Source: Chlorobiales bacterium
GTDB taxonomy: Bacteria > Bacteroidota > Chlorobiia > Chlorobiales > Chlorobiaceae
NCBI GenBank assembly: GCA_022360355.1
Contig: JAKSCY010000578.1
Span: forward strand, 1 to 9,406
Reading direction: 5' to 3'
DNA: 9,406 nucleotides
The stretch's first letter is position 1. Every line of letters begins with the position of its first letter. Below the pieces are notes generated by a model that ran no database searches, was not told the DNA's origin, and worked only from the letters and a program-made list of their open reading frames with translations. Of this stretch, positions 6,728 through 9,406 are shown piece after piece. Position numbers and translations under genes: made by a program.

Positions 6728-8203
6728 ATGCCCCCTTTGTCGAGCAAAGAAGTAGTTGAAGAACCCCCAAGTGCCAATGCAGCCGAAGCAGGAACTGCGC
6801 GGAAAGTCTGGAACGCCTGTCTTGACGTTCTTAAAGACAAACTCAACAGCCAAGCATTCAAGACATGGTTTACCCCTATCACCCCCTTACGCTTCTCTGG
6901 CAACGAACTGACCATAGAAGTACCAAGCCAGTTTTTTTATGAGTGGATCGAAGAGAACTACTCTGTGCAGCTGAAGCAGGCTCTTAAGGATATTCTTGGC
7001 ACCGAAGGCAAATTGATGTACTCGATTGTCATGGATAAATCGCAAAGCCATCCTGTCACGATCGAGCTTCCTCATCAGAATATATCGAAAGCCGATCCCG
7101 GTCATAAAGAATGCTCCGAAGTGCGAACATCTCCGGACAGAGACTTTGTGGAACGCTACCGTACCAAGTTCGAGAGTCATCTCAATCCCCAGTACACCTT
7201 CGACACGCTTATCCGGGGAGACTGCAATTCACTTGCCTTTGCTGCCTCGAAATCCGTATCACAGAACCCCGGACAAAACGCATTCAACCCGCTTGTCATT
7301 TATGGCGGTGTAGGACTGGGAAAAACACACATGATGCAGGCGATAGGCAATCATGTCCGTGAAAAACGCATTTCCGAATATGTCCTGTATGTATCCAGTG
7401 AGAAATTTGCCATAGATTTCGTCAATGCCATCCAGAACGGCAATATTCAGGAATTTTCAGCTTTTTACCGGAAAGTGGACGTCCTGATCATCGACGACAT
7501 ACAGTTTTTTGCCGGCAAGGAAAAAACCCAGGAAGAGATATTTCACATATTCAACACCCTCCATCAGTCGAACAAACAGATCATCCTTTCATCGGACAGG
7601 CCTATCAAGGAAATCAGGGGAATCGAGGATCGCCTTATTTCGAGGTTCAACTGGGGATTGTCGGCGGATATACAACCGCCGGAATATGAAACCAGAAAAG
7701 CAATCATCCAAAGCAAGCTGGCACAGAGCGGGGTAACGCTTGATGGAAGCGTTATAGAATTTATCGCTACCAATGTCACCCAGAACGTCAGAGAACTGGA
7801 AGGGTGCATTGTCAAGCTGCTCGCCTCTCATTCGCTGTTCAATCAGGATATCGACTTGTCGTTCACTAAATCCACCCTCAAGGATATTATCAGGATACAG
7901 TCAAAAAAGCTGAGCCTGGAAACGATTGAAAAAGCCATCTGCTCATACTTTTCCATCACGCCGAATGACCTGAAAGGAAAATCGAAGAAAAAAGAGATTG
8001 CAACCGGCAGACAGATGGCGATGTATCTGAGCAAGGAACTGACCGACTCTTCACTGAAGACCATAGGGCTCCATTTCGGGGGGCGCGATCATTCAACGGT
8101 TATCCATGGCTACAATACCATCAACAAAAAAGTCCGGAACTCAGCGGAAATAAGAAACCAGACAGAAGAGCTGAAAAAGCGCATTGAAATCATGTCGATG
8201 TGA
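6728..8203 (+). CDS. dnaA: chromosomal replication initiator protein DnaA
   Basis: With the ATG at 6728 the protein is 491 aa. Domain I (about residues 24-95) has the [14 protein letters not shown]...FKTWF pattern. A short linker (about 100-150) leads to the AAA+ domain III: Walker A GGVGLGKT (193-200), Walker B LIIDDIQF (253-260), sensor I ILSSDRP (286-292) and the arginine-finger/box VII segment [10 protein letters not shown] (298-307). Domain IV carries the DNA-binding signature [14 protein letters not shown] (452-465). DnaA-ATP binds DnaA boxes, melts oriC and loads the helicase; perfect boxes flank the gene. The frame stays open upstream to an ATG at 6674 (509 aa). Those 18 extra codons are AT-rich, Cys-containing and unlike a DnaA N-terminus, so I prefer 6728. 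Neither start has a clear Shine-Dalgarno. A TGTTATAAT (6716-6724), an extended -10 look-alike, sits just before the preferred ATG. Confidence 0.96.
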   Translation: MPPLSSKEVVEEPPSANAAEAGTARKVWNACLDVLKDKLNSQAFKTWFTPITPLRFSGNELTIEVPSQFFYEWIEENYSVQLKQALKDILGTEGKLMYSIVMDKSQSHPVTIELPHQNISKADPGHKECSEVRTSPDRDFVERYRTKFESHLNPQYTFDTLIRGDCNSLAFAASKSVSQNPGQNAFNPLVIYGGVGLGKTHMMQAIGNHVREKRISEYVLYVSSEKFAIDFVNAIQNGNIQEFSAFYRKVDVLIIDDIQFFAGKEKTQEEIFHIFNTLHQSNKQIILSSDRPIKEIRGIEDRLISRFNWGLSADIQPPEYETRKAIIQSKLAQSGVTLDGSVIEFIATNVTQNVRELEGCIVKLLASHSLFNQDIDLSFTKSTLKDIIRIQSKKLSLETIEKAICSYFSITPNDLKGKSKKKEIATGRQMAMYLSKELTDSSLKTIGLHFGGRDHSTVIHGYNTINKKVRNSAEIRNQTEELKKRIEIMSM

Positions 8204-8225
8204 TACGCATACCGGGAGAAGGTAA

Positions 8226-8285
8226 TGTGGATAACCTGTCAGCAACCTGTTCATGAAGCCGGTCACGCATAACAGGTTATCCACA
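8226..8285. repeat. perfect 14-bp inverted repeat containing two DnaA boxes
   Basis: TGTGGATAACCTGT (8226-8239) and ACAGGTTATCCACA (8272-8285) are exact reverse complements separated by 32 bases. Each arm is a full 9-mer DnaA box plus five matching inner bases, so the symmetry extends beyond the boxes themselves. A further AACCTGTT (8244-8251) lies in the spacer. The arrangement fits two DnaA units facing each other, or a cruciform. Confidence 0.8.
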
Positions 8286-8350
8286 CCGGAAAAGAAACGC
8301 ATTGAGCAGATCACAGAAAGTGTTAACAACACCACAGGGTTACCAACATG

Positions 8351-8359
8351 TTATCCACA
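8351..8359 (+). promoter_or_regulatory. perfect DnaA box next to the AT-rich tract
   Basis: TTATCCACA matches the consensus at all nine positions. It is the last perfect box before the stem-loop and AT-rich stretch, so it is the best candidate for the box from which a DnaA filament would extend into the unwinding element. Confidence 0.75.
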
Positions 8360-8368
8360 TAAACCAAC

Positions 8369-8385
8369 ACCTGCATGAAGCAGGT
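8369..8385. repeat. stem-loop, 6-bp stem with ATGAA loop
   Basis: ACCTGC and GCAGGT pair around ATGAA. The core CATGAAGCAGGT (8374-8385) matches 11 of 12 bases of CATGAAGCCGGT at 8252-8263, inside the inverted-repeat spacer, where pairing is imperfect. A T5 run follows after six more bases, too far for a convincing intrinsic terminator. Confidence 0.4.
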
Positions 8386-8490
8386 AAGAGATTTTTAAAA
8401 AATATATTAGCCACAACAAAAGAAAATGCTCAAGATTTCCACACACTCAATAACAACAACAAATATTTTAAATACTTAATAATAAACAGA
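8386..8490. other. AT-rich tract, candidate DNA unwinding element
   Basis: This stretch is strongly A+T-rich, notably 8391-8412 (runs of T and A around ATATATTA) and 8449-8486 (AATAACAACAACAA, then ATTTTAAATACTTAATAATAA). Its position right after perfect DnaA boxes and before dnaN matches where duplex opening occurs in dnaA-dnaN-type origins. Function is inferred from composition and position only. Confidence 0.45.
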
Positions 8491-8497
8491 GTGTACA

Positions 8498-9406
8498 ATG
8501 AAATTTTCGACCTCGATCAAACACTTTCAGGACGCAGTAAACAAGGTAACTCAAGCCATTCCAAGCAAGGCGCTGGATCCCCGCTTCGAAAATCTGCACA
8601 TAACTCTCGACAACAAGATTCTCACACTCTTCGCTACGGACGGCGAGCTGTCGATCACGGCAAACACAGACGTCGAATCGGGTGACCAAGGTAATGTCGG
8701 GGTAAGGGCTCGAACGATTCTGGATTTTCTGCGGAGTATGTACGATACAGGTGTCAGTTTCGAAGTGGAGCGTCAGCAGTTGAGCGAGCACGGTACGGTC
8801 AATATTGCTACTGACAAGGGCCGTTATAAAATACCCTGTACTTTCGAAAGTAAAGCCGAAAAGCAGGACAAAACCTATGATATCGAACTGGAACTCTCTT
8901 CCGGCGACCTGCTCAACATTATCCATAAGACAATTTTCGCATGCAGTATCGACGGTATGAGGCCGGCAATGATGGGGGTACTGTTTGAAATCGAAAACGA
9001 TCTGCTCACTGCAGTTGCTACCGACGGGCACCGTCTGGTACGATTCAGAAAAACATGCGGTGTTTCTCTTTCTGAAAAACAGAAGATAGTCATACCTGCA
9101 AGAGTACTTTCCATTCTGCAGAAGCTGGTCAGTGAAGGTGATGTAAAGATATCGATTGACTCGACAAACAAGTCCATACGTTTTACAACGGATAACCTGG
9201 TTCTTGATGCTGCCCTTATCGCAGAACAGTATCCTAACTATGAAGCGGTAATCCCTCTTGAAAATGAAAAAAAGCTTGCTATAGACAGAGCTCTTTTTTA
9301 TGACTCCGTCAAAAGGGTAGGCAGATTTTCGAGCATCGGCGACATCAGGTTTTCTATAACGCCATCTTCCATGAAGCTGACTGCCGAGAATATCAATGAA
9401 GGGGAG
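8498..9406 (+). CDS. dnaN: DNA polymerase III beta subunit (sliding clamp), C-terminus cut by the window edge
   Basis: The ATG at 8498 opens a frame that stays open to the last base, 303 codons of an expected 370 or so. It begins [20 protein letters not shown], the usual clamp opening, with a first clamp domain ending around residue 118. The second domain carries the hallmark [10 protein letters not shown] (about 172-181), and [12 protein letters not shown] (about 241-252) leads into the third domain, which is incomplete. The protein forms a dimeric ring that tethers polymerase III and other factors to DNA. It follows dnaA by 294 bases, the standard dnaA-dnaN order. No strong Shine-Dalgarno is visible before the ATG; AGAG nine bases upstream is the best candidate. 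The sequence looks intact up to the window edge. Confidence 0.95.
   Translation, partial: MKFSTSIKHFQDAVNKVTQAIPSKALDPRFENLHITLDNKILTLFATDGELSITANTDVESGDQGNVGVRARTILDFLRSMYDTGVSFEVERQQLSEHGTVNIATDKGRYKIPCTFESKAEKQDKTYDIELELSSGDLLNIIHKTIFACSIDGMRPAMMGVLFEIENDLLTAVATDGHRLVRFRKTCGVSLSEKQKIVIPARVLSILQKLVSEGDVKISIDSTNKSIRFTTDNLVLDAALIAEQYPNYEAVIPLENEKKLAIDRALFYDSVKRVGRFSSIGDIRFSITPSSMKLTAENINEGE

Larger units (their letters stand above)
8204..8497. other. dnaA-dnaN intergenic region, probable right part of oriC
   Basis: A 294-base non-coding interval with three perfect DnaA boxes: 8226-8234 (minus sense), 8277-8285 and 8351-8359 (plus sense). These are followed by a stem-loop (8369-8385) and an AT-rich tract. 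Boxes followed by a melting-prone segment, just after dnaA, recall the Bacillus-type origin in which unwinding occurs between dnaA and dnaN. It must also hold any separate dnaN promoter. I see no gene in it. Confidence 0.75.

Noticed and set aside
8369..8402. Intrinsic terminator for dnaA
   Set aside because: The hairpin is followed by AAGAGA before the T5 run, so the U-tract is not adjacent; kept only as a stem-loop.
8468..9031. 187-codon minus-strand open frame opposite dnaN
   Set aside because: Antisense to the clearly identified beta clamp.
1..9406. CRISPR array, transposon ends, tRNA or prophage-type genes, or a new defence system
   Set aside because: No regularly spaced repeats, transposase motifs, cloverleaf sequences or defence-like domains were seen; the region is mostly conserved origin-linked housekeeping genes.

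Overview
The window is the chromosomal replication-origin neighbourhood of a bacterium most likely from the green sulfur bacteria (Chlorobiaceae, Prosthecochloris/Chlorobium-like). That assignment is an inference from the style of the DnaA and YidC proteins and from the gene order rpmH-rnpA-yidD-yidC diverging from dnaA-dnaN; no 16S gene is present to confirm it. Apart from a small deformylase remnant, every gene left of about 6.3 kb is on the minus strand and every gene right of about 6.7 kb is on the plus strand. Transcription therefore runs away from the 6.3-8.5 kb segment on both sides, as expected around oriC.

Layout. 1-406 (minus): 5' part of a SagB/ThcOx-type nitroreductase-fold flavoprotein that runs off the left edge. 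513-652 (plus): a decayed peptide deformylase fragment that keeps its ribosome binding site and start. 662-682: a short array of 7-bp repeats. 691-6290 (minus): a close-packed run read from right to left as rpmH, rnpA, yidD, yidC, a PAP2-like membrane protein, a ROK-family sugar kinase and an RlmD/TrmA-type RNA m5U methyltransferase. Several junctions overlap or nearly touch, which suggests translational coupling. 6291-6727: non-coding, with two perfect tandem DnaA boxes and two near-matches. 6728-8203 (plus): dnaA. 8204-8497: non-coding, with three perfect DnaA boxes, a perfect 14-bp inverted repeat built on two of them, a stem-loop and a very AT-rich stretch. 8498 to the right edge (plus): dnaN, lacking its C-terminal part.

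How the genes work together. DnaA and the beta clamp start and sustain replication. DnaA boxes on both sides of dnaA suggest a bipartite origin, with autoregulation of dnaA. L34, the RNase P protein, YidD and YidC form the classic origin-linked ribosome / tRNA-processing / membrane-insertion cluster. The PAP2-like protein, sugar kinase and rRNA methyltransferase downstream of yidC are probably co-transcribed but have no obvious shared pathway.

I found no CRISPR array, transposase, tRNA, rRNA or recognisable defence or mobile system. The less ordinary items are the inverted-repeat DnaA-box structure between dnaA and dnaN, the deformylase remnant, and the PAP2-like protein with altered catalytic residues.
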